Shown: positions 25,359 to 39,000, counted from the stretch's first letter. The stretch: DNA of 64,000 bases from Synchiropus splendidus (GCF_027744825.2 NC_071345.1:5798001-5862000); one strand, 5' to 3'. Notes: generated by a model from the letters alone, not told the origin. Made by a program: numbers and translations.

Positions 25359-26707
25359 GGTTTTTCACTACACAGTGACCAGAGTTTCCACTACTCTGAA
25401 TGGACTTGAAATTCTTATACAAATATTCTCAAGACATTAAAAGAGCTTTAGTTTAAATAAGGTGATATAAAAAACTTAATATAGTCACCATGGTGATTTA
25501 TTGTGCTATTGTCAAACTGATGCAAAATAAACATTTTGTTGCTTAACTGTATGTATTGCTCCATCATTTGATTCAGTAATATACCAAATTCATTCAAAGT
25601 GAAAAATGTAGCTTCTTGAGGCAAATATTCTTATACCATTAAGCTGCGATTAATTGAGAGTAATTCATCACAAAATATTTACTTGTATCTTACTGTCATC
25701 GTTTATATGAAATGGATATTTGTCTTCTGTTTGATAGCTTGTGACTTCACTACTTTTTTTTTTTGTTTCTCTATTGCTTTGTGGACGTGTTTATCTTTAA
25801 CGTCTTTATGTGCCAGTGTCATTGTTGTCATTGGCTGCTGTGACCTGTTGGATCTCCCCACAGTGGGACTATTACAGGGCGTCTCATCTTATCACCTCCA
25901 TATATAAAAAGAGGGAGCCTTCCTCCGCCACGTTCAGGGTCTTGCCAGTGAGATTTGTGACAAACATTGCACGCTGGATTGACCATTCACCCGGACTCTT
26001 GACAGGAAGTGCAAATGTCCAACGACTACTCTAGAACTGCTACCAGTGACGGATGATCAAAATAGTTCAGCGTGTGCTCCACTAAATATATTGCTGGTGT
26101 GGCTGGAGGGTAGCAGCGTCCACACATTTGCAAGGCAGCCAGCATTTATCTCACTCTGGGGTCTTGTTGCGTACACAATCACTTGCCAAGTCTTCAATCT
26201 CATTCAAGCAGAAGAAAGACTAGAACACTTTCATTTACTTGAGCTGGACTCTTTAAAGCACTTGGAGTAGCTTGGCAGATCTGGCCGAGGTGAAGCGACG
26301 ACCACTTCAGTTTATGCATCGTTTTTTGTCCAATTGAATTACATGGCTGTTTTGCTCCTGATCGAAGCGGAGTGGATATTTACTGCTTCATTTCGGCATT
26401 GTTTTCTTTACCTGCCACATCAGGTATCTCTAAATCTGCTGTTATTTATATCGCGCACACTCTCAGTCTGGTTCTGCACCTCATGTGACAAAATGTTCCA
26501 TCTCGCCGGCTCTAAAAGATATAGTTACAATGTTTTTCACCCAGAAAATCTGTTTTGTAAACACCTAAAAAAACATTTCCCTGGTGATGCTATTTTTCAA
26601 AGTGTCACAAGGCACGATGTGTATGATCCCAAGTCGGTGTGACTATTTCTGGAAATGAATATCTATGCATTTTATCAAACTTTGAGGAAATACGGGATGG
26701 AAAATGA
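25359..26707. other. no gene recognised
   Basis: AT-rich to 25700, then unique. Frames at 25683-26642 (+) have no supported similarity. Confidence 0.4.
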
Positions 26708-26805
26708 GGGTTGGTCCTGCAGCCTTGCAGCTCGAAGGTCGAGGGTGCAAATCCAGCTGGGTTTGTGGTTTCTAAGTTGTTTCCTCCCACAGTCTGGAGC
26801 CACCA
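26708..26805 (+). mobile_element. tRNA-type SINE remnant
   Basis: 'GGTTGGTCCTGCAGCCTTGC', 'GGTCGAGGGTGCAAATCC.GCTGGG' and 'GTTTCCTCCCACAGTCTGGAG' follow the order of a fish tRNA-derived SINE: a B-box-like GGTCGAGGGTGC, then the conserved body. It is short and diverged. Confidence 0.6.
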
Positions 26806-27584
26806 CTCATCGATCGTACCGTAGCTGGTTGCTTTCACAGATTCAGCTATTGTTATAGCCAAGACATTGAGGCTGAAGCGTATCGGGACAAGACCACGAT
26901 ATTGTGAGGTTGAGACCAAGACAAGACCAACACAGTGTATATACTTCACAAATAAGCCGCAGTGGATGCAGGCACATACTGGTTAACCAGTCAGGAGTAA
27001 GCTGAATTAGAGTCCTTCAGATTAGTCGCAACTAAAACAGCACTCACTGTGGCTCTTTGGTGGAACAGTTTGAGACCCCAGATAAATATTAAAAGAAAAA
27101 AAAACTGAACAAAAAGCCACAATCCTTCTTTTACCAATTTTTTTTTTTTTTAACTGTATTGAATTGAAATCACCTGTTCGAGACAATACCATTCCCGAAA
27201 AATGTGGTCTGGAGACTGGACTCTGATGGACTTTTGAATCCTGTACTGGCGGTGAAGGCAGTATTGCATGTTGAAATCCACACAAGGGCTTATAAATAGC
27301 AATTGAAATCCAATGTAACTCGGTGAAGAGAGCTTCCCAACGTGTCCCTGCACCCCGTGTTCCCCACCTGACAGATGATCCAGTTTCTTTCGCTTGTTGA
27401 AGTCACTGAGTGTTTGAAGGGTCATGAACCATTCCAATAAAACCAACTGCCATATAGTGACATCACGTGGATCAGAAATGATTAGCGGTTCACACTCAGG
27501 CCGCATGGCTTTAATTTATTTTTTTTCCATTCTTTCCGTCTGACGTCACCTCACATTCATACTATTTTCTCTGAAATTTACTAT

Positions 27585-27915
27585 TTATTTTCATTTAAAC
27601 GGTAATGAAGGATTCTCAAGCATTTTTAAAATATTTCAACTGTCTGACTTGCCTCTCTCTTTCTGAACAATAGGGTTTTTTTTTTCATATTAGACCATAC
27701 TACTATGAAATATTGTCCTTTTAAATTAAGTATTTCCACTGTTTTGGAATTATCCATACATGCATTTTAACAGAGAATTTTCAACTTATTTTATTTAAAA
27801 GTAAAACTATTCTCAAGCATTTTTTAAAAATATTTGAGCAATGTATTTGATTTTAAATGGTCAGTGACGTCTACTCAGCTTTTATTTTATCACAAGGTTA
27901 GAATTTTTCTTTTCT
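27585..27915 (+). repeat. AT-rich duplicated segment, copy 2
   Basis: Second copy of 23590-23780, about 4 kb away in direct orientation. It carries about 130 extra bases in the middle (roughly 27645-27790) that are absent from copy 1. Confidence 0.72.
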
Positions 27916-29592
27916 TTTTACGCCACGGGAGTGAGAATGGGTGGCATCCCAAGCTGTGGCAGCCAATGAGAGTTTCTACAGGGCTGTGCCATTGTTGTTT
28001 AAGGCAACAGCATCAAATGTGCTTATGTGATCAGTAGACGTTGCTTCCAAACGGTTTGATTGACAAGGCTTTAAACATCATGGGTATCAGGGCCAGAGTG
28101 GTGCTGGCTGTTTAATTCAATTTGCTTGAAAATCAAATCATCTTAATGGCTCGTGCCCATTTATTTATCTTTGCTCTGCGTAATGGCAGCGCGGCGGCTC
28201 TGATATATAAGCTGGCGGTGAGTGGACAGCGGATCCATTACCCATCTGCTAATGCAGTGCTTTCTATTTTTATGCTGCTCTTTTATCACTTGATCAACAA
28301 CTTTAGTGCAACTGTTTCTGAACAATATGGGCCAAGTCATACTTCCGCGTTTTAATTTTTAATTTTTTTTGTACTGTTTACTTTATTTTGGGATTTACAG
28401 TGAAATATTGGGTTTTTAAAAATAAACCTTTTCTATTTTAAAATAAACTATACATTTTTTTTCTTGTGAATTTTTTTATTACACTTCAACAGTATTCTTT
28501 ACGGCAGTTAGCTGCACTGTACCCGTGTGTTACACAATTGCTCCAAAGTTCTGAGGTGACGTTTCTGGAGATGGCGCATCAGACGGTCGATTAAAAGTGG
28601 ACCTTCTGCCGCTGACTCTACTGAGAGCGGAGATGAATCCCACAAATGTAATGACCTTTATTGTGGCAGCTGGCAGGTAGCACGTCCTGCTAATAACACT
28701 GAGAATGAGCCACAAGTAATTACAATAATACCTCACAGTCATTAGCATAAAGGTAAAGTGTCTTACTTTCAGAGGTCACGTCCCAGTTATGATGAATAAT
28801 TCGGGTCATTTTCAGTGGATGTTGTGATTGCTTTTTTTTATTAATATTCCCACCATTGCAACCAGAGTGTTTGCGGTGGGCACAAACAACTTGTGAATTT
28901 AAAAGCGCTGGTGAAGAGCAGTGTGAAGGATGAAAGGCTTTTGTGGAGATTATGGCTGACATTAATCGACTGCAAACGTTCGAGACGTGTCTCTTGCTTT
29001 CTGAGTGAACGGCTGCTTTGTTTTTATACACAGAGGCTTGACTGTCAACAAAGATGGAGTCGCATAGAAGGAAGTCGCAGACTCTGTCAGTCCGTCATAT
29101 TGTTGGCAACCGAAAGGCTCGAGCTTTGTCTTTTGGTTCAGCTCTTACAGACTTGTATAGAGTCCTCTTGATAAAAGCTTCCTGTTCATCGCATGTGACA
29201 ATGAGCAAACAAATGTCGCATTTAGTATTTTCAGAAATACAAACAAAACAGGCAGAAAAAACTGATCTCTTCCCTGAATCATCCACTTTTAACAACAAGA
29301 CACGCAATGACATGAATGAACAATGACTTGAAATGAGTGCCGTGATAAACACAAAGCAAACATGCTTCAGGTTGAAATACTTGGCCAAACGGGTGATCGT
29401 GGTCTACGATGTCGGCAACTTTAGCACAAGGGCGATGGCCGTCTCTCAGTTCTGCTGAGCGGGTCATTTGTTCTGTAACCTGCAAGAAGAGTTATTTAGC
29501 TGATCGTACTTCAGCACACCATAACAACTCAGTGATATTAGGCTTTAGCATTGGTCCGTCCGGTCGGTGCATGTAAACATAGTATCCTGTTC
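27916..29592. other. no gene recognised; possible conserved noncoding stretch at 28030-28330
   Basis: 28030-28330 has no repeat similarity, balanced composition and several TAAT-core motifs (TTTAATTCAATTTGC, CTAATGCAGTG), the look of a developmental enhancer. This is an impression only. The rest is unique sequence with no exon. Confidence 0.3.
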
Positions 29593-29833
29593 TAGCGATG
29601 GGTAGATGAGGTATCATGAAACCTTATTGCAGGGTGAACGAAACTGTGTCCTATACTTCAGAGGACTCTAGATGGCGCTCTTGGTTTAGAGATGATGTGA
29701 GGTTTCACTGAATTAGTTGTTCAGGGTCCAAAAGATTTTACAGCAGACAGTGACCTCTGAAAACCAGGAGCCTGTTTCATGAAACCTCATAAACCTTTCA
29801 ATACTCTTATGAAACCTCACCAACCCATCGCTA
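29593..29833 (-). mobile_element. foldback hAT-like MITE, copy B
   Basis: Ends TAGCGATGGG and CCCATCGCTA are exact inverted partners. Flanks TCCTGTTC and CCATGTTC match at 6 of 8 positions, a plausible decayed 8-bp target duplication. It carries the duplicated GAGGTTTCAT terminal motif on the right, as copy A does on the left, so it is inverted relative to A. Confidence 0.8.
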
Positions 29834-31152
29834 CCATGTTCTCAAACCTAAAGTGGCTGCGGACTGCGAGTCACAGTCAGCATGACTAGGGAACTGAGAT
29901 GCAGCTGAGAGCGCCCCCTCCACCCTTGCAGCATGGAGATACTCAATCCTTGCTGTTATGAATAGAACCTTTCATGAGGACACGCGGTGTGAGGTGAAAC
30001 CCCAGTGTAATCTCCGCTCAGAAGCGATCCCTTCCTTCCAGATGGATTTTTTTTTTTCTTTTTTGATTTAATTGCATGGAGTTTACGTCCACTGGTAATT
30101 ACACCAGAGCCAAACTCGCGGCGAGTAAAGACGTATAAACAGGTTATGAGCTTGGCCATGAATGCGGAGAACAATATTGCCGTCTACATTACAAACGGAT
30201 CTAAATGCCGCTATTGGATTAGCGCGCTGCTCTGTGACAGTCAAAATGTGATTTGGCGCCCATTATTAGCGCAATATACCAAGACGGGAACTGCACAGCG
30301 CCACGTGGATAGATGACCGCTGGAAATGCTGAGCAACAGCAATTCACCAGCCGACAACCTAGTGGAGCGACAAGGAAATCAAAGCCGAGAAGATAAATGA
30401 AGGGGAAAGTGCCATGGGAGAGTCGGCCATTGATCCAATAGAGAAACAAATCTGTCTTCCATTCTGTCAGCAGGGATCACAATAATACAGTAGCCATTTA
30501 CCTGTGGACTAGCGTCAGTACTGCTTTTTCTCTCTGTCTAATTTCTTTCACTCATATTGGCCTGGAAAGACGCCCGTCTGACAGGGATCGACTCCTTCAG
30601 ACTGGTCTTTAGGAGTTTTTTTTCTTCTTTTTTTATCCCAACCATAACCCATTATATCAGGTGCTTTTTGTCTTCTGCCTCACCCTTTTCCTCACCAGGA
30701 CAGATTAGTTTTCTTTTGTTTAGCTCCCTCTTGTTTGCTGTTTAACCTCAGTTGACATTGAGGTTGTGGAGCAGCAGCAGGAACAACGTCAGCTGCCCAT
30801 CAAAGCCAGAGTCATAAGCTCCCTTGCTCCACTTCCTTATCCAGTTCCCATTCAAGAGGAGTCTTGGTGCACTCGCCTCTCCGAATTCTTTGTTGTGACT
30901 CGCTTCAGCGTTGACTAGTGCTCGGTCGCGACTCGGACGACTTTAAGTGCACTTAAAAATGAACCACACCGCCTGAGTCCCCAGCCTCCTGGTCTTCCCC
31001 TCCAGGGAACCTTTCCCGTCCATGATGTCATGCGTGAGCAAGGTTGTCGTTCACCTGACAGCTTGCATCCCTACTTTTAACAGTCTCTCTCCTGAAGCGC
31101 AACGTATTGACGGTCATCAAGTGGGTTTTTGTCTCCCAGACCGTTCAAAATA
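29834..31152. other. no gene recognised
   Basis: Unique sequence; 30190-30450 and 30760-31010 are moderately GC-rich with no exon signature. Confidence 0.45.
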
Positions 31153-31216
31153 CAGTGGTGCCTCGGTTTTCGAACGTCCCGGACATCGAACAAATCGGAG
31201 TTTGAACAAAAATGTC

Positions 31217-31268
<52 letters not shown>

Positions 31269-31899
31269 TCGGATTTCAATGAAAATCCAGAACTCGAACG
31301 CCCCCGAAAAAAGCCGGGAAAAAACATAACGTGTGCGGACCGATCAGCTGACCCACGATGCGCTTTGTTATTGTGTATAACGCAGCCTCTGTATGCAGAC
31401 GTGTCCCGTTAGCTACATTTACTGACTGTTTTTTCTTCATATTGAGGTGTAAAACCTTTCCTGTCTCCACACTGGACCGTGGTAGAGTGTCACAGGGGAG
31501 GTGCTCGCTCTCCACACCTCCACTCCAGGGTTTGATGTCCTGTTGTGGGCTGGAGCTGGGACAGGGATGAGGCGAGTCTGGGACAGAGCGTGACTTGGTT
31601 TATGACTTTGTCACAGCCAAACTGCACAGAAGCGCACATTCAGAGCTGGACACGCACCGGGCACCTCTTCACTTCTGGAGAGACGTCACTCACTCTGCAA
31701 CCCCTCCCACATGCAGCGGCCACACACATAGAGGAACAGCCACCTGCAGCAGACACTCTACATTCACTCCTACAAAAGCCTGTTTTAAGGCTCGGAACGC
31801 ATTATTTCTTTTTCCATTAATTGTAATGGGAAAAATCGATTCAGATTTCGAACAAATCGCTTCTGGAACGGATTGTGGTCGAGAACCGAGGTGCCACTG
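31153..31899 (+). mobile_element. pogo/Tc1-mariner-like non-autonomous element, copy 2 (reference copy)
   Basis: The best preserved copy: CAGTGGTGCCTCGG at the left and CCGAGGTGCCACTG at the right are perfect 14-bp inverted ends, flanked by TA on both sides (31151-31152, 31900-31901). Subterminal parts are rich in GTTCGAA-like motifs. The left part holds a T-run of about 47 (31219-31265), where copies 1, 3 and 4 have 6-7. Interior frames (31358-31957) are chance frames; no transposase. Confidence 0.92.
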
Positions 31900-33954
31900 T
31901 AACATTAAAAAAGAGACAGATTTTGGAGCATGTTTTCATGTCACTCATATGAAGTAGCTTGTGATCATGACCTGGCCTCTGGTTCACATAGCTATTTTGT
32001 TTGTACAACGTAGACTTGAAAGCCTTTTGCGGCACAAAACGGCCCTTTTGAGAGCAACGATTGCCGCCCCCTGCCTTAGAGCCTTCCTTTTTTATATTAG
32101 TTCCATTTGCTCACGCTTGGGAGTATTTCTCCGTCCTCTCAAAAGCCACCTTGTCTCTTTGGGCAGTCGAGGGCCGCCTGGGTGACAGTGGTCCACAGCC
32201 CAACATCTGGTCTAAAGGAGGTTTCAGGTGATGTGGTAACGCTTTACTCTTAAATTTAACATGAAAAGAGCAAAATATAACTGTTTGCTCTGTCAAAATA
32301 TAAAAATCTGAGCCTATTCTCTGGCCATGACGCTCATGATGGCTATTTTTATTAGTGTTTAGGCGCCATTGTTTTGCCTATTTCTGAGGACAACATTCGT
32401 CTGTCTCTCCTCTGCGGCGTATTTGGATATGCACACGTCTTGAATCAATTGTTTCTGCTTCTGGCTGGAACAACAGCGAAGGGTTTATCTGTTTCAAACA
32501 GGCTTGACTGAGAGAGCGGACTGTAAACAGCAGGAGCTCAGACTGTCACGTCGCTCCTTGTTATATATATGTTGTGGTCCTACCTTTAGTTAAACAAGCT
32601 GAAGAGGACGGTCTGCTGAGCAGCACGGGACGTGCTGGATGAGAATGGCGACCCAGGAAATCTCCATGCAGCTCTGCAGTCACAGAGGCTGGCGAGTGTT
32701 TTCCCTCAACAACAGCTACTCCCTTTAACTTACAAACACTAACATCTTCACTGACAAGAGCCGGCGGTGCGCAGGCCAGGGAACATTACACGCCGCGCGG
32801 CAGAAAATCTTTTATTTGCCACCAGCGACCCAGATAACTCGCACCTTCCAGCAGCCGCTTTGATCAGTAAATCGACAAACAAGTTGTATTTTTGGGAAAT
32901 TAGGAGCTGTGATCTCGCTGCCAAATCTGAAGGGGAATAGTGTTGACAACATGCGATGAGTGCTTTGCTCCAGAAGCGCTGATGTTTAAGTTGCACAGAT
33001 AAATACTGCGAATGCATTTTATTTCAAAGGGTGTTGGGAGGGAGAGCTGTAGCGCTGGCTTGCTTTGATCCTGGCTCTGATCAGAACTTTATTGCCTGAA
33101 AGTTGCATTACAAATCTCAGTCAATGACAGCTCGACTAAAGCAGTAGCTCAATGAAGCCGCTGAGTCAGAATACTTCATATTCCTATGAGACCAGTGGTG
33201 CCGCCAGAAGCTCTTCAGTCCTTCTGCTTTACATGACCATAGAGGAAGAGCAGTTGAAGTTTACAGGTGTTGAACTGTGTACACAGCAATCGACTGAATA
33301 ACTAGTTTAACTTCGGAGGTCCGGAATCAGCATGTCAGAGCGATGGTTCAACGCCGTCACCGTCATGAAACTGACATCATCATCAAACAAACTTCCGTCG
33401 GCAGGTTTTTGGAATTGAAATCACAAGTAAATACAATTAAATATCCCAGAGACATAAGACTGACAGAAGGGGAGTATCTAAAGAGTCGCACTTTTGACCA
33501 CTCAGCAGCCATGTTTGACTTGCTTTTAACTTCAAAACAAAGTCTTTGAACAATATTTTGACATTTCACCGGAATAGCTCTTACTTTTTCCATCTTATTT
33601 CCTGTATAAACGATCATCTCAACAGTGTCTCAGCCAGCCAGTTCAGCGGCTCATTTGGTAAAGGGTTGGTCAGGCCTGACATACTGCATCAGGTTAGACA
33701 CGCGACTTGTCGATTGTAAACGATGTCATCAGACATCATTGGACGAGACTCCTCTTGGAGTCTCTTTACTTCCACTCGCGCAGCCGCACATCACCCAGTC
33801 TGCTCATAGCCGAGCTACATGCTAGCTTGGTCCGGCTATTAACCACATTATCCAGGTCGTGTAGTCTGACTAAGAAATTTGCATCCCCCAGTAGTCGGAC
33901 TGGGCTGGTTAGATACATTTTAAAAGTCTGAACTTGGAAGGGCTAAGGCAAATA
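31900..33954. other. no gene recognised
   Basis: Unique sequence. Frames at 32748-33017 (-) and 33343-33931 have no known domain or splice context. Confidence 0.45.
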
Positions 33955-34576
33955 CGGTGGTACCTTGGTTCTCGATCACAATCCGTTCCAGACGGCTGTT
34001 CGAGAAGTGATTTGTTCGAAATCTGAATCGATTTTTTTTTTTTTTTTTTTTTTTTTCCCATTACAATGAATGGAAAAAGCAATAATGCGTTCCAAGCCTT
34101 AAAATAGTCTTTTGTAGGAGTGAATGTAGAGTGTCTGCTGCAGGTGCGCTGTTCCTCTATGTGTGTGGCCGCTGCATGTGGGAGGGGTTGTCGAGTGAGT
34201 GACGTCTCTCCAGAAGTGAAGAGGTGCCCGGTGCGTGTCCAGCTCTGAATGTGCGCTTCTGTGCAGTTTGGCTGTGACAAAGTCATAAACCAAGTCACGC
34301 TCTGTCCCAGACTCGCCTCATCCCTGTCCCAGCTCCAGCCCACAACAGGACATCAAACCCTGGAGTGGAGGTGTGGAGAGGCTGCGTTATACACAATAAC
34401 AAAGTGCGTCGAGGGTCAGCAGATCGGTCCGCGCACGTTATGTTTTTTTCCAGCTTTTTCGGGGCCATTCAAGTTCTGGATTTTCGTTCGAAATCTGAAG
34501 CAAAAAAACCTCGAAATTTTTGTTCGAACTTCGATTTGTTTGAAGTCTGGGGCGTTCGAAAACCGAGGTGCCACTG
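33955..34576 (-). mobile_element. pogo/Tc1-mariner-like non-autonomous element, copy 3 (internally deleted)
   Basis: TA-flanked, starting CGGTGGTACCTTGGTTCTCGA and ending CCGAGGTGCCACTG. Relative to copy 1 it lacks about 125-130 bp between 'GGTGTGGAGAG' and 'GCTGCGTTATACAC', with a short AGAG/AGG microhomology at the junction (about 34379). A T-run of 25 (34032-34056) sits where other copies have 5. Confidence 0.9.
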
Positions 34577-35621
34577 TAATTTGGTTTTCTGGGCCGACAC
34601 GTAGCTGCTGCTTACAGTGCTATATCTAATAAGGGAAAAAAAGAAACTCAAGTCTGGCCTACTTTTCCGTTTGAATGTGCACTCCCAGGCCCATGAAAAA
34701 CTTATTTACTGAGGCTCCATTAAATCTTTTATGTTCTTCGACATTACAATTGAGGACGTCTCCGATCAACCTTGAATAGGATCTGAAACACGGCAGCAAA
34801 GAATATCCTCACCATCTTCTATCTCAGCAGTTTGTGGCTGAATAGTGTCTAATAAACAGCGACAGGTTCTCGATAATCGCAGTGGCATCTCTCCACACCA
34901 GGTTGCAGTGTAGAAAGAGTGTCATTCCCTCCCCTGAGTGATGAATTTTTAAAAATCTTGCACTCTCTCCTTTAACCACTGCGGAGGGAGTGAGAGAGAG
35001 AGAGACGGCGGCGAGAGAGTGAGCTGGCAGCTGCAGACGGCCATCTTGGACTGGGTTAAAAGCATAATCCTGGTCATGCTGTATTAGCGGCGCAGAGAAG
35101 ATAAGAGAGCGAGGGAATGCCTTTGCAGGGAAACCCCCGCTGCAGAGCGAGGACTCACGGATATTGCAGATACTGCAGAAGTCGAATGAAAAGACGCCTG
35201 GAGTGGAGGCGGAGGAGAATAGATTCTCTGGAGCCGGGGCTAATTTTAACTTTGGTTCAATCTGCATTTCGCATTTCATCATGTTTGGTTTGGACAGTGG
35301 GAGCAAGTCCTTTGAAGATGATGGATGAGCATTCTCGGTCTAAGACAGAGACACAAAGAGAGAGACGACTGCATCGTCAAAAATCCATTAAAAGCATGTC
35401 AAATGAGGCCGCATTTCATGAACCGCTGCGTGACGTGACTGAAACTATGAGGTCAGAAGTCGCTGTGTGAGTGATGCTCGCCCAATAATATTTTATTAAC
35501 TGGTTTATTATTTTATGCAGCACTGCAACACAGCACAGTGGAGTAGCAGTTGGTGCTGCAGCCTTGTACCAGATCCCAGAGGGCGGTTTCCTCCTCCTGC
35601 ACTCACAGTTCTACCAATTAT
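34577..35621. other. no gene recognised
   Basis: The 160-codon minus frame at 34824-35306 is the second longest in the window, but it overlaps a 117-codon + frame (35117-35470) and has no domain I know. A (GA)n-like tract lies at 34990-35005. 35535-35610 may be SINE-derived ('GTTTCCTCCTCCTGCACTCACAG'). Confidence 0.4.
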
Positions 35622-36047
35622 GGCCCATTTTTGTTCAACGTTCCACACAGACCGGAGCCTTCTGTCCGTGCTCTGCCTTCATTTCATCCGTATTTCTTTC
35701 CACACAGCTTACGGACACCGACCAAATGGAGCAGTACCACCCTTCAGGGGCAGTGTTGCTGTTACAACCTGATGCATAGCTCTAATGAAACACGAAGAAG
35801 ACATAACTGGTAAAAATTCTCCGTCCTCCAGTCGCGATATATCCAACGGCCTCACCGCCTCCTGCATTGCTGCCTCCATTTCCGCTTTTGTGCAGGAGGT
35901 ACATTACCAATATTCTTCCAGAGTCCATGTTTGTTTATCCATGGAGTTGCTTGTTGTCATAAACCTGACTCTGGGCTGCTCCCCCTGGTGGATATATTGG
36001 GGAACAGCAGTACCAATGTAATAAATGCATTGTGATCAGTGACGGTA
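35622..36047 (-). repeat. dispersed repeat family R, copy 2
   Basis: Reverse-orientation copy of 41780-42215; ends with GTGATCAGTGACGG, the inverse of the family start. It shares 'gggctgctccccctggtggatatattgg' in pieces with all copies. Confidence 0.75.
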
Positions 36048-39000
36048 TCAATGTTTGAAACAGATTTGGACATCCAATCTAACCTGACATGAATCTGAGT
36101 CAACATATGGACTATTTCGCCATTTATGGAAACTGGTTTTGGGCTGCAAAACTAGATTCATATATACCTGGATCTTGAACATCCTTCCCATTCCAATGTG
36201 TTTTGTACCTGTTCTACATTCATGTCAGCTCTTCCAGTCAGATAAGGACATGCTGTGTTATCTATATCTGAAGCTCATATCGCGAGTCTCTGCTTAACAT
36301 TTGGACAATAGCATCTGTAGCGTGCTGAGATCAGGGCTACGATGTGGACCGGAGAGGCTAAAATCTTAAGTGGTACTTTATCATCTACTCTATTATCCCT
36401 TGATGTAAATTAGAAATACTCAGAAGCCCTCAACTTTGGTGGGGTGATGTTCCAGGACCCCATGAAAAAAGACAATCTTGACTCTAGAATAAAGTTTGTC
36501 AGTTTAACTCACCACATACAGATGCTACACACTGGATTACAATGTATCATGAAGGTCACGCTACAATGCTGACTTCACCCTAGTTAGAGGTCCACTGTTC
36601 GTCTCACTTGTTTGAGTAAAATTTAGCAGTGAACAAGCCATCGACTGCTAATTCATGTTTAGACAATATAACGCGAGGCTAACCAAGTTGGCGCTTGTTT
36701 GCTTAATGTCTTTGCTCATGCTTGAAGACAGTTCTCAGCTGGCCACACTGGTATTCACCACGAGGCTGTAGTTGGTGCAACCAAACGTGGTTGGTGGTGC
36801 AGGCATTGTTGTTATTGTCTTATGGGCGGGGCTATGATGCATTTCCGCTGACAAGTGATGATGTCTGACAGGTTTAGGTACAAGTTACTACTGCCCTACT
36901 ACTACAAAGTACACATCCGGTGCACACCAACTGTCTTTTATTTTCTTTTACTAAAGTATATTTTTAAAGTATATTTAGTTTTTATTAAGGTAAAAAATAC
37001 ATCAGCTGAGTGAACTTGGCTTTGTGTTTCTTGTATTTGTAAAACGCGATGACTCACTCCGTTCTGGACATGTGATCGGCTTCAAAAGTTTTTCAGCCGT
37101 CATTTTGTTTTTATTGATGTCACGATGAGTAATTCCTTTCTGCCGCTCTCCCTCCACCAGTCACGGGGTGAGGGAGATTTCTGCATCGATAAGAGTGCAG
37201 GAGAGCAGCCTGTTCTGGCTGATAAGGAATTAACAGTACACGCTTTGAATTGACAACTACTAGATGGGTTGAGTTAATTAATAAAAACGGTTTAAAGGCA
37301 GCTGCCTCCACGGCGGGGAAGCGCCCCTGCATTATCTTTTCAAGGAAAGACGGATCGGAACGTTGGTCCGCGGCCGCTTCAGCCTCTCGTGTCAAAATCA
37401 TCTTCCATAAAATCCTGATGAAATGACAGAAATAGAAATGCTTGAAGTGACTGACAAAGCATTATTGGAGAGGAACTGTATCACAGACCAGGCAGGAAAT
37501 GATGTGACAAGGTGGGAGCCTCTGATCATTTCCATTTCATCTCTTCCTATTTCAGGACTATGAAGCCGGTCTTTTATATTCCATTTTTATCCACACTCCT
37601 CCCTCTGTCATCTTCAGAGCCATTTTAGCTACTGGACGCCTTCACAGACAGGAGGGCGAGAGACCAGAGTTTGGTGTGAGTTACCAATCCATTCACCCTC
37701 ATATGCTTGGCTACACTGACAACACGGAGTCCTAGGCCATGAGGACGAACATGTTTGGGATAATCTACAAGGAAAAAAATATCATTTAGATGTTATAGAT
37801 TCCTATATATTCAATAAGTGTCATCAGATGAATGATGTCTATAGCCCCCCGAATCTTGATAAATGTGTTCCGAACAGCAGTCTCCTGGGGTATTGTTATG
37901 TTTGAGAGAGGCTGACCTCTGACCTCCTCGTATTATCAATACTTCTGGCTCCGTCTTACTGTATGTCGGAGCATTTGAGTATGTTACCTCCTCAAGTCTT
38001 TGGTCCCACACAGTATCCATACAACAGAAAGGCATCCAAACTCTTCTCACATGCTCATTGAAGACTTTGTTTTTTTGGTCAAGGAAACTCCACTGGTGTC
38101 CTGTAGTAATGCGTGAGTTACTCTGGTCCCAACTGAATCATTTCAGATCGTAAATGGTCTTCATCTGAATTAATTTCAGTCACATGGGAAACCTCAAACC
38201 ATGAAACTATTTAATACTTGCATCTTATTCAGAAGTTCCAAATGAGAGTAAAGAGTATTTTTCTCACTTAAACAGGCACTGACCTAATAACATTAGGCAA
38301 ACTCTCCTTCTTATTACCTCCTTTCGTCACAGCCACTAAAACAGCTTCATAATTCTCCATTATTTTGCCATTACCAACCCTAACCCAGGAGGAGCTATCA
38401 AGCCAAAAGGACAGGGAAAAAAGTACTTATAAATGTAGTCTTTCTGGACTTAAACCGTATAAATTATGGAAAAACATCATTATACCATGACATTACATCC
38501 ATAAAATAAGTTCTTTTATTATATATTGTTTCATTTTATTTAATGATTCTCCAGGTAAATAAAGGAAGATCATTATTATCACAAGGTATTTTCTTCAATA
38601 TCTTTATTTTAAACATTTTTTACGAAAACATAATAGATACTGTCAAGAACGTTCTTTAGAATAACCTCAGACGCATGGGTTAAAAAAAAAAAAACATGCT
38701 AGTAGCATCACAGTATGTTACTATTATTTCTCCCTCATGTGTTGTATATGTATAAATCTTCCTTTAAGTTACATGTAGAATAGATACAAAATAAATGTGT
38801 GATTAATCGTGAATTAATAGTGCGATTAATTGAGATTAAAATTTTAATCTAGCGATAGCCCTACTTCTTATTTACATTTTTAGGATGCATTTGGTGAGCC
38901 ACAAAAAACTTTTAATGACGTAGGCTTAGGGCCTCGTGAAATCTCGGACAAGGACTGACCCAGATATAGTTCTTCTGATACAGAACAGAGAAGAGAAAAA

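Noticed and set aside
26708..26805. Possible tRNA gene
   Set aside because: Only a B-box-like piece is present with a SINE body after it; no cloverleaf can be drawn.
31358..31957. Overlapping frames shared by four elements (for example the one starting MGWSWDRDEA), possible transposon protein
   Set aside because: All frames of the segment are about equally similar between copies, none has a DDE or DNA-binding motif, and copy 3 deletes or shifts part of them.
34824..35306. 160-codon minus frame as a possible gene
   Set aside because: No recognised domain, no splice or promoter context, and a 117-codon antisense frame overlaps it. A database search could overturn this.
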